Shown here: one piece after another, positions 44,569 to 52,209 of the stretch | How positions within the stretch are numbered: the first letter of the stretch is position 1 | Layout of the letters: each line of letters begins with the position of its first letter | Source: Leifsonia shinshuensis | Lineage (GTDB): Bacteria; Actinomycetota; Actinomycetes; Actinomycetales; Microbacteriaceae | Assembly (NCBI RefSeq): GCF_022606355.1 | Contig: NZ_JAHHZQ010000003.1 | Coordinates: forward strand, 620,001 to 684,000 | DNA length: 64,000 nucleotides | Direction of reading: 5' to 3' | Notes under the pieces: model-generated | Database searches by the model: none | What the model was told of the DNA's origin: nothing | What the model saw: only the letters and a program-made list of their open reading frames with translations | Position numbers and translations under genes: made by a program

Positions 44569-45555
44569 GTGAGCAGGAGCCGCGACGTCGACTCGCGGGA
44601 GGTGCGCCGCGCCTCCCGCACGGTCGGCCTGCAGCTGACCATCGCGTCCGGCGCGCTCGTCGTCGCCGCGATCGGCGTCGCCTTCTTCTTCGTGCTCGAC
44701 CAGCTCCAGCCCTCCGAGCTTCAGGAGGCCCCTCGCCCCGGCGAGCACAAGATCTACATCGACACCGTGGATGCGATGCTGGCGTTCATCATCGTCGGGG
44801 TGCTGGCCGTCATCGTCGCAGGGGTGCTGTCCATGATCGTCACGCGCCGCGCGGTGCGGCCGCTCGGCGAGGCGCTGCGCCGTCAACGGGACTTCGTCGC
44901 GGACGCCAGCCACGAGCTGCGGACCCCCCTCGCCGTTCTGGACGCGCGGCTGCAGGTGCTGCAGCGCGGCCTCCCGCCCGACGACCCGTCGACGGCGACC
45001 GTCGCCGAGCTCCGGGACGACACCCGCACGCTCATCGACGTGGTGAACGATCTGCTGCTGGCGGCCGACCCCGAGCGCGAACGTGCCGCGGCCTCCGAGG
45101 GGCCCGTCCGATTCTCCGGGCCGGTGCGGCGCGCTGTCGAGTCGCTGCAGGTGCTGGCGCACGAGGCGGGGGTGGAGGTGCGGCTCGTCGAGCGCGACGA
45201 CGTCGCGAGCGACGTTCCGGCCACGACGCTGCAGCGCTGCGCGACGGCCCTGCTCGACAACGCGGTCGCGCACTCGCCGTCCGGCGGTGTCGTGACCGCG
45301 ACGATCCGGCGGGACGGCCGGACGGCCTCCCTGACCGTCGCCGACCAGGGGCCCGGCATCCAGGGCATCGACCCCGCCCGGATCTTCGATCGGTTCGCCC
45401 GGGCGGAGCCCGCCGCCGCCGGCCGCTCCCGGTCGGGATTCGGAATCGGCCTCGCGCTCGTGCGCGAAGTCGCCGTGCGGCACGGCGGCGAGGTCAGCGT
45501 CGCCTCCACCGGCCCCACCGGCACCGCCCTCGAGCTGCGCCTCCCCGCCCGCTAG
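44569..45555 (+). CDS. Sensor histidine kinase, HisKA/HATPase_c type
   Basis: A 328-residue kinase of the EnvZ/QseC type with two membrane helices (about residues 20-45 and 68-90) and a short periplasmic loop of only about 25 residues. The H-box DFVADASHELRTPLAVLD lies near 110-127, and the ATPase part has DNAVAHSPSGG, DQGPGI and GFGIGLALVREVAVRHGG. The GTG start is 30 bases after the regulator gene. Its stop codon lies inside the left arm of a family B hairpin. Confidence 0.9.
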   Translation: MSRSRDVDSREVRRASRTVGLQLTIASGALVVAAIGVAFFFVLDQLQPSELQEAPRPGEHKIYIDTVDAMLAFIIVGVLAVIVAGVLSMIVTRRAVRPLGEALRRQRDFVADASHELRTPLAVLDARLQVLQRGLPPDDPSTATVAELRDDTRTLIDVVNDLLLAADPERERAAASEGPVRFSGPVRRAVESLQVLAHEAGVEVRLVERDDVASDVPATTLQRCATALLDNAVAHSPSGGVVTATIRRDGRTASLTVADQGPGIQGIDPARIFDRFARAEPAAAGRSRSGFGIGLALVREVAVRHGGEVSVASTGPTGTALELRLPAR

Positions 45556-45632
45556 CAGCCATCGCTTCCTCACTTTCTCCCGCATCCACTCGGCGTGTCG
45601 CGAGAGAAAGTGAGGAAGCGATGGCTGCTAGC
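45551..45632. repeat. Family B long hairpin, copy 2
   Basis: Perfect 29-base arms (45551-45579 and 45604-45632). The left arm includes the kinase stop codon. The arm core CATCGCTTCCTCACTT is the same as in copy 1 at 38691-38758. It lies between convergent genes. Confidence 0.9.
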
Positions 45633-45637
45633 GGGGG

Positions 45638-46117
45638 TCAGCGGGCGGGAGTGGTTTCGTTGAGGCGGGCGAGGAGCGACGCGAGGCGGCCGACGTCGTC
45701 GGCGCCCCACTGGCGCAGGCTGCGGTAGAGCTGCGCCTGGTCGGCGGCGCGGGCCTCGTTCACGCGCTCGACAGCGGCCGGGGTCGCGACCAGGAAGCTG
45801 GCGCGACGGTCGGCGGGGTCGGTCCTCCGCTCGACGAAGCCGAGCTCCTCGAGGATGCGCACCTGCCTGCTGACGACGCTCTTGTCGGTCGCCAGCTCAC
45901 CGGCCAGCGCGCCCGCGTGCACCGGACCGGTGCGCACCAGCGTGTTGAGCAGCTTGAAGCCGACCGGCTGGAGGTCGGGATGCACGCGCGCGGACCGCTC
46001 GCGCATCCCGGCACTCACCCGGTTGAAGAGGATCGTGAACTGTTCCTCCACCGCGGCGATGGCGTGGTCGGTCCGGTCGAGGTCCGCCCGGTCCGTGTTG
46101 TCCATGGCCGTGATCAT
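45638..46117 (-). CDS. MarR-family transcriptional regulator
   Basis: A 159-residue winged-helix regulator with the DNA-recognition part LAGELATDKSVVSRQVRILE and the wing FVERRTDPADRRASFL. Its start lies 12 bases after the exporter stop, so it is the second gene of an efflux operon and probably represses it when no drug is present. An ATG giving MDNTDRADL, four codons later, is an alternative start. It ends 5 bases from a family B hairpin. Confidence 0.85.
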   Translation of the reverse strand: MITAMDNTDRADLDRTDHAIAAVEEQFTILFNRVSAGMRERSARVHPDLQPVGFKLLNTLVRTGPVHAGALAGELATDKSVVSRQVRILEELGFVERRTDPADRRASFLVATPAAVERVNEARAADQAQLYRSLRQWGADDVGRLASLLARLNETTPAR

Positions 46118-46128
46118 AACGCGCTCCC

Positions 46129-47853
46129 TCAGCGCCCTTCCTGAGCGTCCGACGGCCGCGCCTGTTGCGCCGCGATCGACCCCGTCGGGGCTCCGATCAA
46201 CGCCTCCGCGACCTCCACGACCGTCTCCTCCGCGCGCTCTGCGGGAGTCTCGGTCGCTGCTGCGCCCGACGTGCTCTCCTCGAGCTGCTGGATCGCCGTC
46301 TTGGTGCCGAGCTTCTTGTTCGGCAGGAACAGGATGGCGATGATCGTCACGATCGCCAGCGGCACGGCCACCAGGAAGATGTCGGCGACCGCCTGGCCGT
46401 AGACCGCCTCGATGATGGTGCGGATCCCGACGGGGAGCTTGCCGACTTCGGGGAGCGTGCCGCTCTGCAGCGACTGCGCGACCTCCATGCCCTTCTGGCC
46501 CAGCTTGGCGATGGCGACCTGGAGGTCGTGCTGGCGATCGGCCATCAGGTCGGTGACCTTCGTGCCGAGGATGCTGCCCATGACCGAGACGCCGATGGTG
46601 CCGCCGAGGCTGCGGAAGAACGCCACGTTGGAGCTGGCAGCGCCGAGCTGCTCGGGCCGGACCGTGTTCTGCACGATCAGCACGAGGTTCTGCATCACCA
46701 TGCCGACTCCGGCGCCGAGGATCAGCATGTACACCGAGACCAGCACGTAATCGGTGTCGTACTCGATGGTGCTCATCAGGTACAGGCCGACGGTCAGGAG
46801 GATGGCGCCGGTGACCATGAAGGCCTTCCACTTGCCCGTCCGGCTGATCAGGTTTCCGACGATCATCGACGAGAGCAGCAGACCCAGGATCATCGGCAGC
46901 GTGAGCAGACCGGATTCGGTCGGCGTCGCGCCACGGGCGAGCTGCATGTACTGACCGAGGAACACCGAGGTGCCGAACATCGCGACGCCGACCGAGATGG
47001 ACGCGACCACGGCGAGGGTGAAGGTGCGGTTCTTGAACAGCGAGAGCGGGATGATCGGCTCCTTCACCACCAGTTCGGTGATGACCGTGGCGACCAGCAG
47101 TGCGGCCGCGCCACCGACCATCCAGAAGCTCTCGGCGCTCACCCAGTCGAAGTTCTTGCCGGCGAGGGAGACCCAGATGAGCAGCAGCGAGACGCCGCCG
47201 GCGAGGAAGATCGCGCCGAGGTAGTCGATGCGGACCTTGCGGTCCGGGCGCTTCGGGAGCTTGAGCGTGAACTGCAGCAGGATGATCGCGAGGATGGCGA
47301 CGGGGACGCCCACGAAGAAGTTCCAGCGCCAGCCGACGGAGTCGGTGAGTAGGCCGCCGATGAGGGGGCCGCCGACCGTTCCGACGGCCATGATGCCGCC
47401 GAACAGACCCATGTAACGACCGCGGTCTCGCGGGCTGATGATGTCGGCCATGATTATCTGGCTGAGCGCAGTCAGACCGCCGGCGCCGAGGCCCTGCACG
47501 ACACGGAACCCGATGAGCATGGAGGTGTCCTGCGAGAAGCCGGCGAGCGCCGAGCCGAGCACGAACAGCACCAGCGCGAGCTGAATCAGGATCTTGCGGT
47601 TCAGGAGGTCGGCGAGCTTGCCCCAGATCGGGGTGGAGACGGTGGTCGCGAGCAGCGTGCTGGTGACGACCCAGGTGAACGCCGTCTGGTCACCGCCGAG
47701 GTCGTGGATGATGCGCGGCAGGGAGGTCGAGACGACCGTGCCGGCGAGGATCGAGACGAACATCCCGAGCAGGAGTCCGGAGAGGGACTCGAGCACCTGC
47801 CGGTGTGACATCGCCGACGCGGGGGCTGCCTCCCCTGTGGTGACAGTTGACAT
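46129..47853 (-). CDS. DHA2-family MFS multidrug exporter (EmrB/QacA type)
   Basis: A 574-residue exporter with 14 predicted helices. Family stretches are FVSILAGTVVSTSLPRIIHD in helix 1, GKLADLLNRKILIQLALVLF as motif A, and GRYMGLFGGIMAVGTVGGPL. The C-terminal 60 residues are hydrophilic and alanine/glutamate-rich. It is translated together with a MarR regulator downstream and is divergent from a TetR gene 95 bases upstream, with operator-like palindromes between them, so two repressors may share control. Confidence 0.9.
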   Translation of the reverse strand: MSTVTTGEAAPASAMSHRQVLESLSGLLLGMFVSILAGTVVSTSLPRIIHDLGGDQTAFTWVVTSTLLATTVSTPIWGKLADLLNRKILIQLALVLFVLGSALAGFSQDTSMLIGFRVVQGLGAGGLTALSQIIMADIISPRDRGRYMGLFGGIMAVGTVGGPLIGGLLTDSVGWRWNFFVGVPVAILAIILLQFTLKLPKRPDRKVRIDYLGAIFLAGGVSLLLIWVSLAGKNFDWVSAESFWMVGGAAALLVATVITELVVKEPIIPLSLFKNRTFTLAVVASISVGVAMFGTSVFLGQYMQLARGATPTESGLLTLPMILGLLLSSMIVGNLISRTGKWKAFMVTGAILLTVGLYLMSTIEYDTDYVLVSVYMLILGAGVGMVMQNLVLIVQNTVRPEQLGAASSNVAFFRSLGGTIGVSVMGSILGTKVTDLMADRQHDLQVAIAKLGQKGMEVAQSLQSGTLPEVGKLPVGIRTIIEAVYGQAVADIFLVAVPLAIVTIIAILFLPNKKLGTKTAIQQLEESTSGAAATETPAERAEETVVEVAEALIGAPTGSIAAQQARPSDAQEGR

Positions 47854-47870
47854 GTGATTCCTTCGCACTT

Positions 47871-47918
47871 GGTTGACAATGAGCAACCATATATAATTAG
47901 GTGACCAAAATCAACTAA
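47871..47918. promoter_or_regulatory. Two operator-like palindromes between efflux and TetR genes
   Basis: GGTTG...CAACC (47871-47888) and TTAGGTGA...TCAACTAA (47897-47918, one mismatch) lie in an AT-rich stretch. On the minus strand TTGATT, a 17-base spacer and TATGGT form a plausible promoter overlapping both. Confidence 0.55.
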
Positions 47919-47947
47919 CAAACTGCATTCACGCAAAATTTCCGACT

Positions 47948-48628
47948 ATGCATAATTTTCCGATCATTCCCGCCGCTGCAGCGCCGGAGCCGGGGCTGCG
48001 CGCCCGCAAGAAGGCCCAGACCCGCGCCGACCTCGAGCGCGCGGCCGTGGAACTCGTGCTCGATCGCGACCTCGACGACGTCACCGTCGATGACATCTGC
48101 GCCCGCGTGCCCGTCTCGCACCGCACCTTCTTCAACTACTTCGACAGCAAGGAGGACGCCCTCTTCGGCGTCCGCCGCGCCTGGGGCGACAGCGAACTCG
48201 TCACCGCCCGGCTGCGGGAGGTCTACGACGGCAGTGTGGTCGCCGCCGTCATCGACACCCTCTTCCGCGCCCTCCCGTCCGAGACCGCCGATCCGACCCT
48301 GCAGGAGGCGCGGATGCTGATCGCCGCGCGCAACGCCGGACTGATCCGCCGCCGCATGCGCCGGCTCGACGATCTGCGCGTGGGGCTGGTGGCCGCGGTA
48401 GCGGAGCTGATCGTGTTCGCGTCGCGGGAACAGCCGCCCGCCGCGGACGCGTCGACGGCGCTCGTGCCGCTGGAGGCGCAGGCCGAGTTGCTCGTGACGG
48501 CCTGTATCGGCGCGGTCCGCATCGCGGTCCGCGAGTGGGCGGACGAGGGGGCCGTCGGCAGCCCCGACGACGTGTCGGCCCGCTCGGTCACGATCGTGCG
48601 CGCGCTCGCCCCGCTCGCGGTGCGCTGA
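47948..48628 (+). CDS. TetR-family transcriptional regulator
   Basis: A 226-residue regulator. The N-terminal helix-turn-helix contains TVDDICARVPVSHRTFFNYF near residues 47-66 and is followed by KEDALFGV. The C-terminal domain is all helical, as usual for ligand binding. The ATG opens a short polar leader MHNFPIIP. It is divergent from the DHA2 exporter, with a palindrome 30 bases upstream of its start, so the exporter is the likely target. Confidence 0.87.
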   Translation: MHNFPIIPAAAAPEPGLRARKKAQTRADLERAAVELVLDRDLDDVTVDDICARVPVSHRTFFNYFDSKEDALFGVRRAWGDSELVTARLREVYDGSVVAAVIDTLFRALPSETADPTLQEARMLIAARNAGLIRRRMRRLDDLRVGLVAAVAELIVFASREQPPAADASTALVPLEAQAELLVTACIGAVRIAVREWADEGAVGSPDDVSARSVTIVRALAPLAVR

Positions 48629-48784
48629 GGCGGCAGGCGTCGGCCACGAAGGAGATCCGTGCGCGCAGAGGGTCGAGACCCAGGGAACGGAGGAGATCCG
48701 GCACTGGCAGGCCCGAAACACCTCCGTCGACCGCCATTACCGGGTGTGCCGCGGCTCGGCTCCTCCGTTGGCGACGGGCGGCGA

Positions 48785-48829
48785 GTCAGCGGGCGGAGGG
48801 TCAGCGGGCGGGGGGTCAGCGGGCGGAGG
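48785..48829 (-). repeat. 15-bp tandem repeat across a stop codon, three units
   Basis: Three copies of GTCAGCGGGCGGAGG with one base change. The third unit covers the stop codon of the methyltransferase gene, so the last codons and stop are copied twice more into the non-coding DNA. Confidence 0.85.
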
Positions 48830-49475
48830 GGCGGAGCTCGGCGAGGAGGATGCGGTCGTCGCCGTGGGTCCACCACTCGTGGCGGGCGACGTCCAGGCCG
48901 GCGAGGGCCGCGGCCTCCGCGAGCAGTTCGGGCGTGCGGAAGAGCTCGTGGTGGGTCGGGTACGCGGCCGCAGCGGCGCCGTGGCTGGCGTGGCCGGGCG
49001 CAACGGCCGCGCCTGGGCCGCCGTGCTGCGAGGGGTCGACGTCGCCGAACGTCGCCGTGACCGCGCGGCCGCCGGGGCGCAGCACGCGCGCCCACTCCGA
49101 CATCGCCGCGCGGGCGTCGGGGAACAGATGGAGGCTGGTCGCGCAGGTGACGAGATCGAATGACGCGTCGGCGAACGGCAGCACGGTGGCGTCGGCCTCC
49201 ACGAAGACCGCGCCGGGGAGCGCGCCGCGTGCGACCTCCAGCATGCCGTGGGAGAGGTCGATGCCGGTCAGTCGCAGCGCGGGACGCTCGTCGTGCAGCG
49301 CGCGCAACACGAGCCCGGTCCCGGTTCCGACGTCGAGCACGTCGTGCACGCCCGCGCCGGCGAGCGCGAACGCCGCGACCGCCGCGGCGAGGCCGCGGTG
49401 CATCGCACTCTCGTCGTACTCGCCCGCCCGCCCGTCGAAACGGGCACGGACGGCGGACAGGAGGTCGTCGGTCAT
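48816..49475 (-). CDS. Class I SAM-dependent methyltransferase
   Basis: A 219-residue methyltransferase of the UbiE/COQ5-like group. Motif I is VLDVGTGTGLVLRAL near residues 49-63, followed by a motif II-like IDLSHGMLEVARGALPG and by DLVTCATSLHLFPDARAAM near 113-131. The substrate is unknown. The open frame extends upstream, but the ATG giving MTDDLLSAVR fits the family start. It is convergent with the TetR gene and divergent from a LysE exporter. Confidence 0.85.
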   Translation of the reverse strand: MTDDLLSAVRARFDGRAGEYDESAMHRGLAAAVAAFALAGAGVHDVLDVGTGTGLVLRALHDERPALRLTGIDLSHGMLEVARGALPGAVFVEADATVLPFADASFDLVTCATSLHLFPDARAAMSEWARVLRPGGRAVTATFGDVDPSQHGGPGAAVAPGHASHGAAAAAYPTHHELFRTPELLAEAAALAGLDVARHEWWTHGDDRILLAELRPSAR

Positions 49476-49506
49476 GGCGGGAGTGTACGCCGAATAGAAT
49501 CCCTCC

Positions 49507-50136
49507 ATGACCGTCCCCGCCCTGCTCGCCTTCGCGGGACTGTGCGTGCTCCTCGCGGTGACGCCCGGGCCCGACACCTTCCTCGTGCTGCGCTACAGCC
49601 TGGCGCGCCCCGGAGCAGGGCTCACGGCGTCCGTCGGCTCCGCCGTCGGGTCGATCCTGTGGGCGCTCGCCGTCGCATTCGGCCTCGCGGCACTGCTGGA
49701 GCAGTCCGCCGAGCTCTACCGCGTGGTGAAGATCGCCGGTGGCCTGTACCTCATCTACCTCGGCGTCTCCGCTTTCATCGCGAGCCGCCGGACGGCTGAG
49801 CACGGCGCCGACCTGAAGGTGCGCACGACCTCCCTGCGGTCGGGTTTCATCGCCGGGATGCTGTCCACCGTGATGAACCCCAAGGTCGGGCTGTTCTTCC
49901 TCGCGATCGCGCCCCAGTTCGTCCCGCGTGACGGCAACGCGATCGGCAACACCCTCCTCCTGGGCGCGATCGACGCGGTCGTGGCCGCCGGCTACCTCGC
50001 CATCGTGGCGGTTCTGGCCTCGCGCGCGGTCGCCTGGCTCAAGAGGCCGGCGGTGACGAAGGCGCTGGAACGCGTGTCCGCGGCGATCCTCGCGGCGCTC
50101 GGCATCGGCACCATCGTGCTGAGCGTCGACGAGTAG
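49507..50136 (+). CDS. LysE/RhtB-family amino acid exporter
   Basis: A 209-residue inner membrane exporter with about six helices and the family signature TPGPDTFLVLRYSLARPGAG near residues 19-38. The stretch GFIAGMLSTVMNPKVGLFFL lies in the middle. It would export an amino acid or derivative such as homoserine or threonine; the substrate cannot be read. The ATG is 31 bases from the divergent methyltransferase start. Confidence 0.85.
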   Translation: MTVPALLAFAGLCVLLAVTPGPDTFLVLRYSLARPGAGLTASVGSAVGSILWALAVAFGLAALLEQSAELYRVVKIAGGLYLIYLGVSAFIASRRTAEHGADLKVRTTSLRSGFIAGMLSTVMNPKVGLFFLAIAPQFVPRDGNAIGNTLLLGAIDAVVAAGYLAIVAVLASRAVAWLKRPAVTKALERVSAAILAALGIGTIVLSVDE

Positions 50137-50205
50137 CGCCGCTCGAACGACGTCGATCGGAGCCGTCGCCTCCGACCGGACATGATCCACCTGGTGTACG
50201 GTTGT

Positions 50206-50217
50206 ACTGACATAATC
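50206..50217. promoter_or_regulatory. Putative inositol-regulon box (regulator promoter)
   Basis: ACTGACATAATC, 22 bases upstream of the GntR/UTRA ATG, differs by one base from ACTGACATCATC upstream of iolC. CATAAT within it also resembles a -10 hexamer. Confidence 0.45.
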
Positions 50218-50238
50218 ACCAAGTTGTGGAGGACAGGG

Positions 50239-50997
50239 ATGCAACCCGAGTACCCGCTTCCCGTTGACCTGTTCGACACCCTGGACAAGGCGAGCCCGAT
50301 CCCGCTGTACTACCAGCTCGCGACAGCGCTGGAGCAGGCGATCCGCGACGAGCGCGTGCCTCCCGGTTCTCGACTCGAGAACGAGATCTCGCTCGGCAAC
50401 CGGCTGGGGCTCTCCCGGCCGACCGTCCGGCGCGCGCTGCAGGAGCTCGTCGACAAGGGCCTCCTCGTTCGCCGCCGCGGCATCGGCACCCAGGTCGTGC
50501 ACGGCCGGGTCACGCGCAACGTGGAGCTCACGAGCCTCTACGAAGACCTCGGCCAGTCCGGCCAGACGCCGACGACCCGGGTGATCGCCTACGAGCTCGG
50601 CACCGCCGACGACACGGCCGCCACCGAGCTCGGCGTCGCGGTCGGCGCGCCGGTGCTGCACCTCACGCGCCTGCGCTGCGCGGACGGAGTCCCGCTCGCG
50701 GTGCTCGAGAACACGCTCCCGGAGGACTTCACCGACATCACCCGCGAGGAGCTGGAGGCCCGCGGGCTCTACCAGCTGATGAAAGCGCGCGGCGTCTCCA
50801 TCCGGGTCGCCAACCAGCGGATCGGCGCGCGTGCCGCGAGCGCGGTGGAGGGCGAGCTCCTCGAGATCCGCAAGGGGTCCCCACTGCTCACGATGTCACG
50901 CACCGCGTTCGACAACTCCGGTCGGGCCGTGGAGTACGGGCAGCACGTGTACCGGCCCGACCTCTACTCGTTCGAGCTCACCCTCGTCGACCGCTGA
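50239..50997 (+). CDS. GntR-family regulator with UTRA domain, likely inositol operon repressor
   Basis: A 252-residue regulator. The N-terminal winged helix has YQLATALEQAIRDERVPPGS and the recognition helix LGLSRPTVRRALQELVDKGL near residues 58-77. The C-terminal UTRA ligand domain has TRLRCADGVPLAVLENTLP and a typical end HVYRPDLYSFELTLV. GGAGG precedes the ATG giving MQPEYPLPV. It is convergent with the iol operon and shares a promoter motif with iolC, so it probably senses an inositol metabolite. Confidence 0.87.
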   Translation: MQPEYPLPVDLFDTLDKASPIPLYYQLATALEQAIRDERVPPGSRLENEISLGNRLGLSRPTVRRALQELVDKGLLVRRRGIGTQVVHGRVTRNVELTSLYEDLGQSGQTPTTRVIAYELGTADDTAATELGVAVGAPVLHLTRLRCADGVPLAVLENTLPEDFTDITREELEARGLYQLMKARGVSIRVANQRIGARAASAVEGELLEIRKGSPLLTMSRTAFDNSGRAVEYGQHVYRPDLYSFELTLVDR

Positions 50998-51005
50998 GCC
51001 GAGTC

Positions 51006-51060
51006 GAGGGGCACGCAAACGCCCCTATCCGGAGGTCTTAGGGGCGTTTGCGTGCCCTTC
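51006..51060 (+). repeat. Family A long hairpin, copy 3
   Basis: Arms of 22 bases (51006-51027 and 51039-51060) with an 11-base loop; the only difference is the conserved G/A position. Outer motifs GAGGGGCACG and CGTGCCCTTC match copies 1 and 2, while the inner arm sequence is entirely different. It lies between convergent genes, and the right arm ends inside the iolG stop codon. Confidence 0.9.
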
Positions 51061-52108
51061 AGGCGTAGAAGGCGGGGCGGGTCGCGGGGGCGACGGGGAC
51101 GGGGCCCCTGGTTTCCAGGGCCTGCACGCCGGCCTCGCAGGCGAGGGCGACGAGGTAGCCGTCCCACGCGTTCGGCCCCGCGACGAGGGTTCCGTCGCGA
51201 ACGGCGTCGACCCACGCCTGCACCTGGGCGTCGTAGGCGCGGGCGAACCGGGTCTTGAACGTGGTGTGCTCGGCGATCGAGAACGCGGCGTCCGACCAGC
51301 GCTGCAGACCGGACGGCTCACCGATGCGCGCGACGCCGGACTGGAACACCGCCTCCGTGCCGACCTGGTAGCCGAACCGCACGCTGACGTTCATCTCGAC
51401 GTCGACCAGCACCCCGTTCTCGAGCTCGATCAGCACGAGGATGGGCTCACGAAGGCGCTCGGGGGCCAGCGCGTTGCGACGGGGGTACTTCACCTCGACG
51501 CTGCGGACCGGCGAGCCGGCGAGCCACGGCATGACGTCGAACTCGTGCACCACCGAATCGGTGATGAGCATGGACTGGGTGTAGCTGTCGGGGACGGACG
51601 GGTTGCGGTGCACGCCGTGCAGCATGAGCAGCTCGCCCGCCTCGCCGCCCGCGATCAGCTCGCGGAGGGTGCGGTACTCGTCGTCGAAGCGACGCATGAA
51701 CCCGAGCTGGATGTGCGGGCGACTGAGCTTCTGCTCGAGCTCCAGGATGCGCAGCGACGACGCACTGTCGGGCGTCAGCGGCTTCTCGCACAGGGTCGGC
51801 AGACCGGCCTCCAGGGCAGGCACCAGCACCGGCTCGTGGAACTGCCCGGGAGTGGCGATGATCACGGCGTCGAGGGCGTCGGCGGCAAGGGCGTCGTCGA
51901 GGCTCGCGAACGGCCGGGCGCCGGGAGCGGCCGCTGCTGCCGCCTCGGCGCGCCCGGCATCGGGCTCCACGATGGCGGAGACGGTCGCCCCGCTGATCGC
52001 GCGCGTGATGCGCTGGATGTGGTCGGCACCCATCTGGCCGGCGCCGACGACGCCGACCCGGAGGTCCTGGGCGGGGGCGCTTCTCATCGGGTGCTGCGTG
52101 CTGCTCAT
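51059..52108 (-). CDS. iolG: Inositol 2-dehydrogenase, Gfo/Idh/MocA family
   Basis: Oxidises myo-inositol to 2-keto-myo-inositol with NAD, the first step of the pathway. It is 349 residues long. A Rossmann fold with VGVVGAGQMG at 18-27, the signature EKPL at 108-111, and DSVVHEFDVMPWL near 184-196 containing the catalytic histidine are all present. It is the last gene of the iol operon, about 100 bases after the isomerase gene. A separate promoter is possible in that gap, but none is clear. A general Gfo/Idh sugar dehydrogenase role is the alternative. Confidence 0.88.
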   Translation of the reverse strand: MSSTQHPMRSAPAQDLRVGVVGAGQMGADHIQRITRAISGATVSAIVEPDAGRAEAAAAAAPGARPFASLDDALAADALDAVIIATPGQFHEPVLVPALEAGLPTLCEKPLTPDSASSLRILELEQKLSRPHIQLGFMRRFDDEYRTLRELIAGGEAGELLMLHGVHRNPSVPDSYTQSMLITDSVVHEFDVMPWLAGSPVRSVEVKYPRRNALAPERLREPILVLIELENGVLVDVEMNVSVRFGYQVGTEAVFQSGVARIGEPSGLQRWSDAAFSIAEHTTFKTRFARAYDAQVQAWVDAVRDGTLVAGPNAWDGYLVALACEAGVQALETRGPVPVAPATRPAFYA

Positions 52109-52209
52109 GCGGTGTGGCTCGTTTCTGTACGTGAAGGGAGGTCGGCCGGGCGTCCGGTCAGGGGCGTGGGCGGTTCGGGGCCTGTGTGCTCCGGCTCAGC
52201 TGCTCGGGC

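Noticed and set aside
47873-47899. Promoter TTGACA ... TATAAT on the plus strand
   Set aside because: The spacer is 13 bases, too short for a sigma-70-type promoter; the minus-strand TTGATT-17-TATGGT fits better.
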